DNA of 64,000 bases. Source: DATFVA01 sp963771705. Its GTDB lineage: Bacteria; Bacteroidota; Ignavibacteria; Ignavibacteriales; Ignavibacteriaceae. The notes under the pieces were generated by a model. It had not been told where the DNA came from. It searched no databases and worked only from the letters and a program-made list of their open reading frames with translations. The translations under genes were made by a program, and so were the position numbers. Of the stretch, positions 19,305-28,510 are shown piece after piece (positions within the stretch are counted from its first letter, which is position 1; every line of letters begins with the position of its first letter). The stretch spans positions 186,001 to 250,000 of the forward strand of contig CAVYUP010000008.1 of NCBI GenBank assembly GCA_963771705.1. The letters run 5' to 3'.

Positions 19305-21320
19305 TCATTCCCAGTCATCTTCAAGGAGCCAGCCCTCGGCAAGTTCCTGGTTAATACCTGTTATAAACCTCGAAGGTTTTGACAGGGTCATTCCTGCTTC
19401 ACGGTCGAACATATTCATCGGGTAAGTTATAAAGAGGTTTTGTTTAGCCCTTGTTGAAGCCACATACATAAGTCTTCTTTCTTCTTCCAGTGCATCAATA
19501 CTTTCAGCCGATCTATAGGAAGGGAAGAAACCTTCAACGGCGTGGATAATGAAAACGGAGTGCCACTCCAATCCCTTTGCGGAATGGATAGTAGAAAGCG
19601 TAAGATATTCTTCCTCCTTGTCGGAAGGACCAATATCTATTACACTGTCGATAATCGGTTCTATTGCCATGTCAGCAAGCAGTGTATCGAGCGTCTTATA
19701 ATTCTCCGCAATATTCTGGAAAATTTCCATATCCTTATTCCGCTTATTAAAATCGTCATACTTCTGTTTGAAGATCGGGTGGTAATAATCGAGTACCATC
19801 TGGAGCTTTTCCGAAGGAAGCGATTTTTCCGTATGAAGCTTATAAAGGAGCTGAAAGAGGTTTACCATCCTGTCATTATATTTAAAGGAAGGCTGCTGAT
19901 CAGGACTGGATTTAATCGAAAGTCTCGCAAGCGCAAGTTCGTCAAGTATCTTCTGCGCGGTTTTTGGTCCCACACCTTCATGCAAAAGAAGCACTCTATA
20001 CCAGCTGACTATATCTTTGGGGTTTGCGGCTATTCTCAGGAAAGCCAGCACATCTTTAATGTGCGCGGTTTCGATAAACTTCATTCCACCGAATTTCTGA
20101 AAAGGAATATTAGCCTTACCAAGCTCTATCTCAAGATCGAAAGAAAAGAAAGATGATCTAAAAAGAACCGCTATATCATTTAACGGGATCCCTTCCTCCC
20201 TTAATTCAAGTACTTTCTCCACGATAAATTTCGACTGCAGGTTTTCGGTGGAGGCAGCAATTATATTGGGCAAAGCGCCGCCGGGCTTCCTTGAGTAAAG
20301 ATGTTTCTCATATTTCTCGGCAGCCCGTTCGATAATATGATTTGTGAAATCCAAAACAGGCTGTATACTTCTGAAGTTTTCTTCAAGCTTGATGATTTTA
20401 ACATCCTTAAAGAGCTTAGGGAATTCCATAATATTTTTGAAATCTGCCCCCCGGAATGAGTAGATTGACTGGGAATCATCCCCTACAACCATAACATTAT
20501 TATTATGCTGCGAGAGTCCTTTTACTATATCCGCCTGCAGCTTATTTGTATCCTGGTACTCATCCACCATAACAAAATTTATTGAAGCAAGCAGAGACTT
20601 TGCCCCCGGGGAAAGTTCCCGGAGAAATATATTCAGGTATACCAGAAGATCATCATAGTCGAAGAGATTATTTTTTCTTTTATATTCCTCGAAAACCTTT
20701 TTAATCGCAAGGATCTTATCGAGCTGTTCGATGAAGTGAGGGTAGTCTACCTCGATTATATCTTCAACCCTTCTGCCGGTGTTCACGCTAAGACTATATA
20801 CTTTATTAAGAGTCTGCTTATTAGGAAATCTCTTCTCTTTACCTACGAGTCCCGACTGATTTCTTATAAGATTTATAACATCAGCGCTATCACCCTGATC
20901 CAGTATAGTAAAAGAAGGATTGATTCCGAGCGCCTTTGCATATTTACGAAGAGTCAGATTAGCGAAAGAATGAAACGTACCACCTCTAATTTTCGCGCAC
21001 CGGTTATCCAGCAGGATAGAGGCACGGCTCATCATTTCGTTAGCTGCTTTGCGGGTAAAGGTAAGAAGTACAATCGACTGAGGATCATAACCAAGCTCAA
21101 CCAGTCTGGCCACACGAAAAACTAGTGTCCTGGTTTTCCCAGTCCCAGCTCCGGCTATTATCAGGTACGCACCTTCAACAGCTGATGCTGCTTCATACTG
21201 AGCGGGATTCAGCTCGTTCTGATAATTAATTGTGAAACGGGACTCATCCATTTCACGTTTAATAAACCCGGATTGTCCCGTTTCATGTATTCGTTTAAGT
21301 TTATATTTCTTCTGAATCAT
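19305..21320 (-). CDS. UvrD/PcrA/Rep-family superfamily 1A DNA helicase
   Basis: 671 residues. The Q-motif LNPAQYEAA, Walker A AGAGTGKT (56-63), motif Ia FTRKAANEM, Walker B VDEYQDTN, motif III VGDDSQSIYSFRGA, motif IV LEENFRS, motif V TIHSAKGLEW and motif VI EERRLMYVASTRAK are all present. It is a 3'-5' ATP-dependent DNA helicase. The length is slightly below that of E. coli UvrD, and UvrD, PcrA and Rep cannot be separated without a tree. The ATG overlaps the stop of the upstream gene by four bases, so it belongs to a floA/WH-repeat/helicase run. Confidence 0.93.
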   Translation of the reverse strand: MIQKKYKLKRIHETGQSGFIKREMDESRFTINYQNELNPAQYEAASAVEGAYLIIAGAGTGKTRTLVFRVARLVELGYDPQSIVLLTFTRKAANEMMSRASILLDNRCAKIRGGTFHSFANLTLRKYAKALGINPSFTILDQGDSADVINLIRNQSGLVGKEKRFPNKQTLNKVYSLSVNTGRRVEDIIEVDYPHFIEQLDKILAIKKVFEEYKRKNNLFDYDDLLVYLNIFLRELSPGAKSLLASINFVMVDEYQDTNKLQADIVKGLSQHNNNVMVVGDDSQSIYSFRGADFKNIMEFPKLFKDVKIIKLEENFRSIQPVLDFTNHIIERAAEKYEKHLYSRKPGGALPNIIAASTENLQSKFIVEKVLELREEGIPLNDIAVLFRSSFFSFDLEIELGKANIPFQKFGGMKFIETAHIKDVLAFLRIAANPKDIVSWYRVLLLHEGVGPKTAQKILDELALARLSIKSSPDQQPSFKYNDRMVNLFQLLYKLHTEKSLPSEKLQMVLDYYHPIFKQKYDDFNKRNKDMEIFQNIAENYKTLDTLLADMAIEPIIDSVIDIGPSDKEEEYLTLSTIHSAKGLEWHSVFIIHAVEGFFPSYRSAESIDALEEERRLMYVASTRAKQNLFITYPMNMFDREAGMTLSKPSRFITGINQELAEGWLLEDDWE

Positions 21321-21925
21321 CTACGCAGGTATTTCGGCTTTCCTAATATCTCTGAAAAAACTATGAATTCTTTTAATGATTCCGGAGAATACAATTTTTT
21401 CCGCAGATCATCAAAAGGATAAGGCACCTCCTTATTCCTTTCAGCGAGCATCCGTTCGAATCTTTCCGCTTCTTTTTCAATAGCCGCATCTACTTTAGCT
21501 GACCGCTTATAATTAGTTATAGTATGCCAGCTTTTTTCCAGCTCATGTTCTTTAACCGACTGCTCATGCCACTCTTCCTCCTCAGTATGCCATTCACTGT
21601 CCTCAGTATGCCATTCCTTATCCTCTGTATGTTCCTCCACAGGTACTCTTCTCATCTCAACTTTTTCGGCATCCGATTCCATTTTCCGCTGACTGGTATA
21701 ATCACTTTCTCCTTTGAATAAACCTTCTATCTCTTTCAGGATATCATATTCACCCTGAGTTCCTTTTTTTTCATATTGAGAAGAAGAATAATTACTTCTT
21801 GAATCTCCATCAGGTGAATTAGAAGGGCGCGGCGGCGGTTTACTTTTATCCTTTTTCTTAAATAAAGAATTAAGAAAGGCAAAGATTATAAACAGGTAAA
21901 TAAGTATCTGAATATAGTCATTCAT
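21317..21925 (-). CDS. Hypothetical membrane-anchored acidic protein with EWHTE repeats
   Basis: 202 residues, no family recognised. One hydrophobic helix lies at the N-terminus (~5-20, IQILIYLFIIFAFLNSLF). A basic stretch and a Pro/Ser-rich linker follow. Residues ~97-122 form an acidic repeat of about seven residues (HTEDKEW, HTEDSEW, HTEEEEW). The C-terminal third is charged and helical, with FERMLAERNKEVPYPF. It starts on the last base of the floA stop codon (TGATG) and overlaps the helicase start by four bases, so all three are co-translated. His and Trp clustering could bind metal or a partner, but no function is assigned. Confidence 0.8.
   Translation of the reverse strand: MNDYIQILIYLFIIFAFLNSLFKKKDKSKPPPRPSNSPDGDSRSNYSSSQYEKKGTQGEYDILKEIEGLFKGESDYTSQRKMESDAEKVEMRRVPVEEHTEDKEWHTEDSEWHTEEEEWHEQSVKEHELEKSWHTITNYKRSAKVDAAIEKEAERFERMLAERNKEVPYPFDDLRKKLYSPESLKEFIVFSEILGKPKYLRR
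21560..21637 (-). repeat. 21-bp coding repeat (EWHTE unit)
   Basis: The segment CTCAGTATGCCATTC recurs at 21581 and 21602, with diverged flanking copies near 21563 and 21623; the main spacing is 21 bases. It encodes the seven-residue acidic WH unit of the hypothetical protein and is prone to copy-number change. Confidence 0.75.
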
Positions 21926-22914
21926 CAGCTGTCTTTATCCTTTTTTCTCTCAGGTTTGGAGATAGCGTTTCTCATATCGGTATCTGATTGAATATTCTTC
22001 ATTCCATAATAGTCCATTATCCCGAGATTACCTGACCTGAATGCCTCAGCCATCGCTTTTGGTACCTCAGCTTCCGCTTCCACTACTCTTGCGCGCTGTT
22101 TTGCCACTTCAGCGATATTTTCCTGTTCGGTTGCAACCGCTGCAGCACGTCTTTCCTCAGCCTTTGCGCGAGCAATCTTCAAATCAGCTTCTGCCTGGTC
22201 GGTCTGCAGTTTCGCACCGATATTTTCACCAACATCCACATCAGCAATATCAATTGAAAGTATCTCAAAAGCAGTACCCGAATCAAGTCCTTTTGCAAGT
22301 ACACTTTTCGAAATCCTGTCGGGATTTTCCAGCACATGTTTATGAGAATCACTTGAACCGATCGTAGATACTATTCCTTCACCTACCCTGGCCAGAATTG
22401 TGGCTTCTCCCGCGCCTCCGACAAGCCGCTCAATATTAGCGCGTACAGTAATTCTTGCGATTGCCTTCAGCTGGATGCCGTCTTTTGCCACTGCAGCAAC
22501 CACAGGAGTTTCAATTACTTTAGGGATGACTGACATTTTGACAGCTTCTAAGACATCACGGCCTGCCAAATCTATCGCAGTTGCGCGCTCAAATGTCAGA
22601 CCGAGGTTCGCCTTATCTGCCGAAACCAGTGCATTGATGACTTTTACAACATTTCCGCCTGCCAGATAGTGAGCCTCAAGTTTATTCTGTTCCACTTTAA
22701 TGCCGGCTTTAGTTGCAGTAATCATACTTCTTACGATTACCACGGGGGGAACCTTTCTAAGGCGCATTCCGATTAAATCTTTAAATATCTTTAATTTTAC
22801 CCCTGAAAAATAGGCTGTAATAAACAGTCCTATTGGAACAAAATAGAGGAAAACGATTAAAAAAAGGATTATTGCGATTATTATTACGATTGACAATCCT
22901 GTTAAGGCTTCCAT
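21925..22914 (-). CDS. floA: Flotillin-like protein FloA (YqfA family)
   Basis: 329 residues, the usual FloA length. An N-terminal membrane hairpin (~5-35) is followed by IFKDLIGMRLRKVPP. The SPFH/flotillin-like domain has RSMITATKAGI, HYLAGGNVVKVINAL, VAAVAKDGIQLKAIARITVR and LDSGTAFEILSIDIADVDVG. A C-terminal Ala/Glu-rich coiled coil (AEADLKIARAKAEERRAA) ends in GIMDYYGMKNIQSDT. FloA scaffolds membrane microdomains and influences membrane fluidity and secretion. It is the first gene of the floA/WH-repeat/helicase run and is divergent from clpC. Confidence 0.94.
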   Translation of the reverse strand: MEALTGLSIVIIIAIILFLIVFLYFVPIGLFITAYFSGVKLKIFKDLIGMRLRKVPPVVIVRSMITATKAGIKVEQNKLEAHYLAGGNVVKVINALVSADKANLGLTFERATAIDLAGRDVLEAVKMSVIPKVIETPVVAAVAKDGIQLKAIARITVRANIERLVGGAGEATILARVGEGIVSTIGSSDSHKHVLENPDRISKSVLAKGLDSGTAFEILSIDIADVDVGENIGAKLQTDQAEADLKIARAKAEERRAAAVATEQENIAEVAKQRARVVEAEAEVPKAMAEAFRSGNLGIMDYYGMKNIQSDTDMRNAISKPERKKDKDS

Positions 22915-23312
22915 GCGACCACTCCACGAATATTTAATTGGATTTTAATTTTAACATATATTTGCTTTATTAGCAATAAATGGACAGTATTTTAGACAGA
23001 TATATTCGCTTTTAAGAGACAACCTCTTTTGAAAAGGAGATGGGATTTCAACTTAAAAATTGATTTAAGCTACGCATGCAACCTACCTCACTTTCAATGG
23101 TATAATAATTGTTTAATTATCAGAAGGAATGAACGAGGGACAGAAGATTTTGGTTTTATATAAGGAAGAAAGTTTTAAGTAATTATTAATAAAAATAAAT
23201 GAGGGTTTTTTTGAATTTTTGCCAGCTTGATTGCAGTTTTATCTATTTATATATTAACAAGAGAGTTTAGCATAAGAGTAAAAAAAAACTCATTTGAAAG
23301 TAAGGAATCATT
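22915..23312. other. Divergent promoter region between floA and clpC
   Basis: 398 AT-rich bases hold no ORF worth calling and no RNA gene that I recognise. The region should carry promoters for both divergent genes; the best clpC candidate is given separately. CTCTTTT and AAAAGGAG near 23030 can form a weak hairpin. Confidence 0.5.
23227..23255 (+). promoter_or_regulatory. Candidate vegetative promoter of clpC
   Basis: TTGATT (23227-23232), a 17-base spacer and TATATT (23250-23255) resemble -35 and -10 boxes. The predicted transcript would start near 23262, about 50 bases before the clpC ATG. No CtsR-type or CIRCE heat-shock operator was recognised. In an AT-rich region such matches arise by chance, so this is tentative. 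Confidence 0.4.
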
Positions 23313-25823
23313 ATGGATGGAAATTTCTCAGACAGACTTCAGGATGTAATCAGGTTAAGCCGCGAGGAGGCTCTGCGGTTAGGCCATGACTATATCGGTA
23401 CTGAGCACTTATTATTAGGAATAATCAGGGAAGGCCAGGGAGTTGCTGTAAGAATTCTCAGGAACCTCGACTGCGATCTTATGAAATTGAAAAAAGCAAT
23501 TGAGGATACAGTAAGAACTTCAGGCGGCACTCTTACAATTGGAAACATACCGCTTACGAAACAGGCTGAAAAGGTATTGAAAATTACCCAGATTGAATCG
23601 AAGATTTATAAGGCAGATGTCATCGGCACAGAGCATTTACTTTTATCTCTTCTAAGGGATGAAGATAATATCGCTACGCAGATACTACACCAGTTTAATG
23701 TAACTTATGATTCTGCAAGATCTGAGCTCAATTCAATGCTCAGCAGCAAGAACCCGAAGGATCCTTCGGGAGCAGTTCCACCCGCGGACAAAAAGGTTGA
23801 AAGAACGAAGACCCCTGTACTTGATAACTTCGGCCGTGATCTTACAAAGTTTGCGCTGGAAGACAAACTCGATCCTGTTGTTGGCAGGGAAAGAGAGATC
23901 GAACGTGTAGCGCAGATCTTAAGCCGCAGGAAAAAGAACAATCCCGTGCTGATCGGCGAACCGGGTGTAGGAAAGACCGCGATTGCAGAAGGACTGGCCT
24001 TAAGAATTATGCAGAAAAAAGTTCCTCGTATTCTTCAGGACAAAAGAGTTGTTACGCTTGATCTTGCCGGACTGGTAGCGGGAACTAAATACCGCGGACA
24101 ATTCGAAGAAAGAATGAAAGCGTTGATGAATGAGCTTGAAAAAGCAAAAGATGTTATTCTTTTCATCGATGAGCTTCATACTATAGTCGGTGCCGGCGGA
24201 GCCTCGGGATCTCTCGACGCATCAAATATGTTTAAACCGGCGCTTGCCCGAGGCGATATTCAGTGTATTGGCGCAACCACGCTCGATGAATACCGCAAGT
24301 ATATTGAAACAGACGGCGCCCTCGACAGAAGATTTCAGAAAGTTATGGTTGAACCCCCCAGCTATGAGGAAACGCTGCAGATACTTAACAACATTAAGTT
24401 CAAATATGAAGAGCATCATCATGTACGCTACAGTTCAGATGCTATTGATTCTGCCGTACGCCTGAGCAACAGGTATATAACCGACAGGCATCTTCCGGAT
24501 AAGGCAATTGACGTAATTGATGAAGCAGGTTCAAGAGTGCATATGGGCAACTTTGAAGTTCCCCAGGAAGTTCTTGACCTTGAAGACAGCATTGAAAAAG
24601 TAAGAGTAGAAAAAGCTTCAGTTGTTAAGCGGCAGGATTATGAAGAAGCAGCCCGTTTAAGAGACAAGGAAAGAAACCTGCAATCTGATCTCGAAATCGC
24701 ACGCAGGGAATGGGAAGCAAAAACAAAAGATATCGTACACGATGTTAAGGAAGATGACATAGCTACTGTGGTTGCAATGATGACAGGTATTCCTGTTAAT
24801 CGTGTAGCACAGACGGAATCAGAGAAGCTTTTGAATATGACTGACGCATTGAAGAAACAGATCGTCGGTCAGGATGAAGCAGTCGGAAAGCTTACTAAAG
24901 CAATCCGCAGAACAAGAGCAGGACTAAAAAGTCCGAACAGACCTATAGGAAGCTTCATTTTCCTCGGTCCCACAGGCGTCGGTAAAACCGAGCTTTGTAA
25001 AGCTCTTGCCCGCTACCTCTTCGACAGTGAGAACGCGCTGATAAGGATTGATATGAGTGAGTATATGGAAAAATTCTCTCTATCGCGACTGGTTGGAGCG
25101 CCTCCGGGATACGTCGGATACGAAGAAGGCGGTCAGCTTACCGAGAAAGTACGCAGAAGACCCTATTCGGTTGTATTATTTGATGAGATCGAAAAGGCTC
25201 ACCCGGATATTTTCAGTATACTTCTGCAGGTTCTGGATGACGGAATGCTGACTGACAGTCTCGGCAGGAAAGTTGACTTCAAGAATACGATTATAATAAT
25301 GACTTCAAATATCGGAGCCAGGGATATTAAGAACATAAGTTCTTTCGGATTCGGCGGAGAGGACGCAGCCGACAGGTATTCAAGTCTTAAGAATACCGTT
25401 GAAGAAGCAATGCGCAAGCTGTTCAATCCCGAATTCCTGAATCGTGTTGATGAAACGATTGTCTTCAGGAACCTTGAAAAAGAAGATATCCTTCAGATCA
25501 TCGATATCGAGATGCAGGATCTTCTTAAGAATATTCACGAAAATAAGATGGAACTTACACTTGATCAGACAGCAAAAGAATTCCTGGTAGAGAAAGGATT
25601 CGATCAGAAATTCGGTGCACGGCCGTTGAGACGCGCTATTCAGAAATATGTTGAAGATCCGATTGCCGAAGATATTCTAAGAGGCAAGTTCAAAGAAGGC
25701 TCTAATATTGTAGCGAAACATGTTGAAAATATGGAAGAGCTGGTATTCGTTATTGAGAATATGGATATAAACCTTACCGATGAAGAGGAAGAACAGCCCG
25801 GTAAAGGTGAATCCGGCTCATAA
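23313..25823 (+). CDS. clpC: ATP-dependent Clp protease ATP-binding subunit ClpC
   Basis: 836 residues, normal for ClpC. Two N-terminal Clp repeats (~1-145; ALRLGHDYIGTEHLLLGI and YKADVIGTEHLLLSLL) lead to AAA+ module 1 with Walker A GEPGVGKT (~215-222) and Walker B LFIDELH. A middle coiled-coil domain has a UVR-like motif (DYEEAARLRDKERNLQSDL). AAA+ module 2 has GPTGVGKTELCKAL (~550) and VVLFDEIEKAHP, then the C-terminal D2-small domain (KFGARPLRRAIQKYVEDPIAE). The UVR-like motif and the length favour ClpC over ClpA or ClpB. It unfolds substrates for ClpP. The gene stands alone, with its own terminator. Confidence 0.95.
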   Translation: MDGNFSDRLQDVIRLSREEALRLGHDYIGTEHLLLGIIREGQGVAVRILRNLDCDLMKLKKAIEDTVRTSGGTLTIGNIPLTKQAEKVLKITQIESKIYKADVIGTEHLLLSLLRDEDNIATQILHQFNVTYDSARSELNSMLSSKNPKDPSGAVPPADKKVERTKTPVLDNFGRDLTKFALEDKLDPVVGREREIERVAQILSRRKKNNPVLIGEPGVGKTAIAEGLALRIMQKKVPRILQDKRVVTLDLAGLVAGTKYRGQFEERMKALMNELEKAKDVILFIDELHTIVGAGGASGSLDASNMFKPALARGDIQCIGATTLDEYRKYIETDGALDRRFQKVMVEPPSYEETLQILNNIKFKYEEHHHVRYSSDAIDSAVRLSNRYITDRHLPDKAIDVIDEAGSRVHMGNFEVPQEVLDLEDSIEKVRVEKASVVKRQDYEEAARLRDKERNLQSDLEIARREWEAKTKDIVHDVKEDDIATVVAMMTGIPVNRVAQTESEKLLNMTDALKKQIVGQDEAVGKLTKAIRRTRAGLKSPNRPIGSFIFLGPTGVGKTELCKALARYLFDSENALIRIDMSEYMEKFSLSRLVGAPPGYVGYEEGGQLTEKVRRRPYSVVLFDEIEKAHPDIFSILLQVLDDGMLTDSLGRKVDFKNTIIIMTSNIGARDIKNISSFGFGGEDAADRYSSLKNTVEEAMRKLFNPEFLNRVDETIVFRNLEKEDILQIIDIEMQDLLKNIHENKMELTLDQTAKEFLVEKGFDQKFGARPLRRAIQKYVEDPIAEDILRGKFKEGSNIVAKHVENMEELVFVIENMDINLTDEEEEQPGKGESGS

Positions 25824-25855
25824 TATTGTGTGTGTGGTTACAAACCGAAAACACG

Positions 25856-25889
25856 AAAAGGCGTATTTCTTTTAATACGCCTTTTTTTT
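25856..25889 (+). terminator. Intrinsic terminator of clpC
   Basis: AAGGCGTATT (25858-25867) pairs perfectly with AATACGCCTT (25874-25883) around a 6-base loop, followed by eight T residues (25882-25889); the flanking A/T pairs lengthen the stem by two. Confidence 0.92.
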
Positions 25890-26015
25890 ATTTAAATTTC
25901 GCACACAAATTGACATTCCCAAACGGTTCTGGAAGCTGAAAAAAAAATTATATGTCACTCTGAATTCAATTCAGAATCTAATGATGTAGAATAACGATAA
26001 ACAAAAAAGGAGGCG

Positions 26016-26297
26016 ATGATGCAGGTACTTGAAGAATCGAGGATAAATGAGAAGATAGGCAGTCTTAAAGGCTGGGAATACAAAAACAAGCAGATAGGAA
26101 AAGAGTACGAACTGAAGGACTTTAAGGAGGCGCTGAGCTTCGTGAATAAAGTAGGCGGCAAGGCAGAAGAGATGGATCATCATCCAGATATTTTTCTGCA
26201 TGACTGGAATAAAGTGAAGATAACCGTTTCTACCCACAGCGCCGGCGGTGTTACTGAAAACGATTTCAAACTGGCAGAAAAGATCGAAAACATCTGA
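26016..26297 (+). CDS. phhB: Pterin-4a-carbinolamine dehydratase
   Basis: 93 residues with the complete PCD signature: EEMDHHPDIFLHDWNKVKI and STHSAGGVTENDF, containing the catalytic histidine pair and the TH...G.T..D element. The enzyme dehydrates 4a-hydroxytetrahydrobiopterin after aromatic amino-acid hydroxylation; in bacteria without such hydroxylases, PCD-like proteins may act in other pterin or Moco steps. Two in-frame ATG codons sit at 26016 and 26019. The AAGGAGG site at 26007-26013 is better spaced for 26019, so the first Met may not be used. The TPR gene follows after 2 bases. Confidence 0.92.
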   Translation: MMQVLEESRINEKIGSLKGWEYKNKQIGKEYELKDFKEALSFVNKVGGKAEEMDHHPDIFLHDWNKVKITVSTHSAGGVTENDFKLAEKIENI

Positions 26298-26299
26298 GA

Positions 26300-26611
26300 A
26301 TGAACAAAAGACTTGAAGGACTGCTGGAATTTTATAAAAAGGATCCAACCGATCCTTTTACTTTATATGGACTCGCACTTGAATATATGTCATTACAGCA
26401 GTTTGACAGCGCCGAAAAATATTTCCGGCTGCTGCTGGATAAAGATCCCGGATATGTGCCCGGATACCTTCAGTTTGCTCAGCTGAAAGAAAAGCAAGAC
26501 AAAATTGAAGAAGCCAGAGAGCTTTACAGCAGGGGAATAGAAGCGGCAAACAAATCAGGGGATAAAAAATCAGCAAAAGAAATGGAGGATTTCCTAAGTG
26601 ATCTCGAATGA
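26300..26611 (+). CDS. Small tetratricopeptide-repeat protein
   Basis: 103 residues, almost all helical. At least two TPR units are visible: DPFTLYGLALEYMSLQQFDSAEKYFRLLLDKDP and YVPGYLQFAQLKEKQDKIEEARELYSRGIEAAN, with the usual Trp/Leu/Gly/Tyr/Ala/Phe/Ala/Pro spacing. No signal peptide is present, so it is probably a cytosolic protein-protein adaptor with an unknown partner. It begins 2 bases after the PCD gene and its 3' end overlaps pyrE by 14 bases, so the three are likely co-translated. Confidence 0.85.
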   Translation: MNKRLEGLLEFYKKDPTDPFTLYGLALEYMSLQQFDSAEKYFRLLLDKDPGYVPGYLQFAQLKEKQDKIEEARELYSRGIEAANKSGDKKSAKEMEDFLSDLE

Positions 26612-27182
26612 AAATGCTATTCTTGACATCTTTAAAAAAACAGGGGCTTTACTGCAGGGGCATTTTCTGCTTACATCAGGAAGACACAGCAATATGTATT
26701 TCCAATGCGCAAAGGTTCTTCAATTTCCTGAGTATACAGAGCAGGTCTGCCGGATAATATCAGATTATTTTAAGGATTATGAAATCGACACCGTAATTTC
26801 CCCGGCGATGGGGGGGATCATTGTAGGACAGGAAGTTGCGCGCCAGCTAAACAAAAGGTCGATCTTTGCGGAGAGAGAAGACAAGAAGCTGACGCTCAGA
26901 AGGGGCTTCACCATAGACAAAGGGGAAAAGGTACTGGTATGTGAGGATGTTGTTACAACCGGAGGATCAGTTTTTGAAGTTATAGATATTGTTAAAGCCC
27001 AGGGCGGGGAAGTAGCTGGTGTAGGATTCATAGTAGACCGCAGCAACGGGAAGGTTAATTTCGGCTATCCACAGCAGAGCACAATGAAAATGGAAGTTAT
27101 TTCATATACACCTGATGAATGTCCCCTCTGCAGAGAAAATATTCCTCTTATCAAACCGGGATCAAGAAAAGTTATTGTCTGA
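26598..27182 (+). CDS. pyrE: Orotate phosphoribosyltransferase
   Basis: 194 residues of the short, archaeal/bacterial OPRT class. It has FLLTSGRHSNMYFQCAK at the N-terminus, SPAMGGIIVGQEVARQL, the mobile catalytic loop ER(E)DKKLTLRRGF and the PRPP loop VLVCEDVVTTGGSV. It converts orotate plus PRPP to OMP in pyrimidine synthesis. The start codon is GTG at 26598, with GGAGG at 26584-26588 as ribosome site inside the TPR gene; the overlap is 14 bases. A CPLC element near the C-terminus (DECPLCRENIPL) is common in this subgroup. Confidence 0.94.
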   Translation: MISNENAILDIFKKTGALLQGHFLLTSGRHSNMYFQCAKVLQFPEYTEQVCRIISDYFKDYEIDTVISPAMGGIIVGQEVARQLNKRSIFAEREDKKLTLRRGFTIDKGEKVLVCEDVVTTGGSVFEVIDIVKAQGGEVAGVGFIVDRSNGKVNFGYPQQSTMKMEVISYTPDECPLCRENIPLIKPGSRKVIV

Positions 27183-27221
27183 TTTTTTTATTTTTGAATA
27201 TGTCGTAATTATTATTCCGGA

Positions 27222-28505
27222 ATGACAATGAAAACCATTCTTATTTTTTTGATTGCATCAGCATCACTGTTCCCTCAGGTTAATTTCAACGATTATTTTA
27301 AAGATAAAACCCTGAGGATTGATTATTTCCATACGGGCGACAGTCTAAATGATTCATATTCAATTGACGAGCTAAAAGAAGAACCTTACTGGGGAGGATC
27401 GAAGACCAGCCTCATAGATACTTTTAACTACGGCCGTTATGAAGTAAAAGTATTTGCCCGGGAGGAAAACAAACTAATCTTTTCTCATACCTATTCCACA
27501 CTATTTGAGGAGTGGCAGACCACTAATGAAGCGAAGCACACCGTAAAAACGTTTAGTGAAACAGTTACCATGCCCTTTCCAAAAGATGAAATAAGGATCG
27601 AATTCTACAGTCGTGATAAGATGAATGCTCTGCATAAGAAATTTGAGTACAGTTTAGATCCCGATAATTATTTTATCTCCCCGGAAAGACATCTTGAATA
27701 TCCTTCGTTTGAAGTGGTTCACAACGGTGATCCCGCTGTAAAAGTGGATATAGTTATGCTTCCGGAAGGTTACACCAAGGATGAGATGGATGAATTTAAA
27801 TCAGACTGTAAAAAATTTGCTGATTATCTTTTTAAGGTTTCACCTTATTCTGAGAATAAGGATAAGTTTAACATATGGGGAGTAGAAGCACCATCTCCCG
27901 AAGAAGGAACGGATATCCCTGCCAGGGGAATTTGGAATAAGACGCTGATGAATACTCAGTTCTATACCTTCGATCTTGAAAGATATCTGATGACGTCTGA
28001 TTACAAATCGGTACGCGACCTGGCTGCAAACGCACCTTACGATCAGATATATATATTAGTAAACTCCGACAAATACGGCGGCGGTTCTATTTATAATTAC
28101 TATTCTGTATGCGTTAACAATAACATGTTCAGCGAGTACATTTTTTCACATGAATTCGGACACGGGTTCGCTTTCCTCGCTGACGAGTATTATACTTCAG
28201 ATGTTGCTTACAACGATTTCTACAACCTCAATGTTGAACCTCTTGAACCGAATATCACAACGCTGGTTGACTTTAATTCGAAATGGAAAGATATGGTGGA
28301 TCCGGATACTCCAATTCCAACTCCCGCCACAGCGGAATATTCGGATAAAGTAGGTGCTTTTGAAGGAGGGGGATATGCTGCAAAAGGTGTATACAGGCCT
28401 ATGGAGGACTGCAGTATGAAAACAGCAACGGTGAACAATTTTTGTCCTGTCTGCAAAAGAGCAATCCTGCGGATGATAGATTTTCTTACGAATCCCGGAA
28501 ATTAA
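27222..28505 (+). CDS. Secreted M64-family (IgA peptidase-like) metallopeptidase
   Basis: 427 residues. The protein probably starts at the second ATG (27228), giving a clean signal peptide MKTILIFLIASASLFPQ. An N-terminal M64 beta domain (~20-150) precedes the catalytic part with VVHNGDPAVKVDIVMLPEGYT and FNIWGVEAPSPEEGTDIP. The zinc-binding HEFGH is at 310-314, followed by GFAFLADEYY, the family signature. Cysteines in MEDCSMK and FCPVCKRAI are also typical. It is an exported zinc endopeptidase; the natural target is unknown, and the IgA link is only the family name. It ends 5 bases from the convergent next gene with no visible terminator. Confidence 0.92.
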   Translation: MTMKTILIFLIASASLFPQVNFNDYFKDKTLRIDYFHTGDSLNDSYSIDELKEEPYWGGSKTSLIDTFNYGRYEVKVFAREENKLIFSHTYSTLFEEWQTTNEAKHTVKTFSETVTMPFPKDEIRIEFYSRDKMNALHKKFEYSLDPDNYFISPERHLEYPSFEVVHNGDPAVKVDIVMLPEGYTKDEMDEFKSDCKKFADYLFKVSPYSENKDKFNIWGVEAPSPEEGTDIPARGIWNKTLMNTQFYTFDLERYLMTSDYKSVRDLAANAPYDQIYILVNSDKYGGGSIYNYYSVCVNNNMFSEYIFSHEFGHGFAFLADEYYTSDVAYNDFYNLNVEPLEPNITTLVDFNSKWKDMVDPDTPIPTPATAEYSDKVGAFEGGGYAAKGVYRPMEDCSMKTATVNNFCPVCKRAILRMIDFLTNPGN

Positions 28506-28510
28506 GTTCT

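Noticed and set aside
19542..20156. 204-codon plus-strand ORF opposite the helicase
   Set aside because: Antisense to a helicase with every motif intact.
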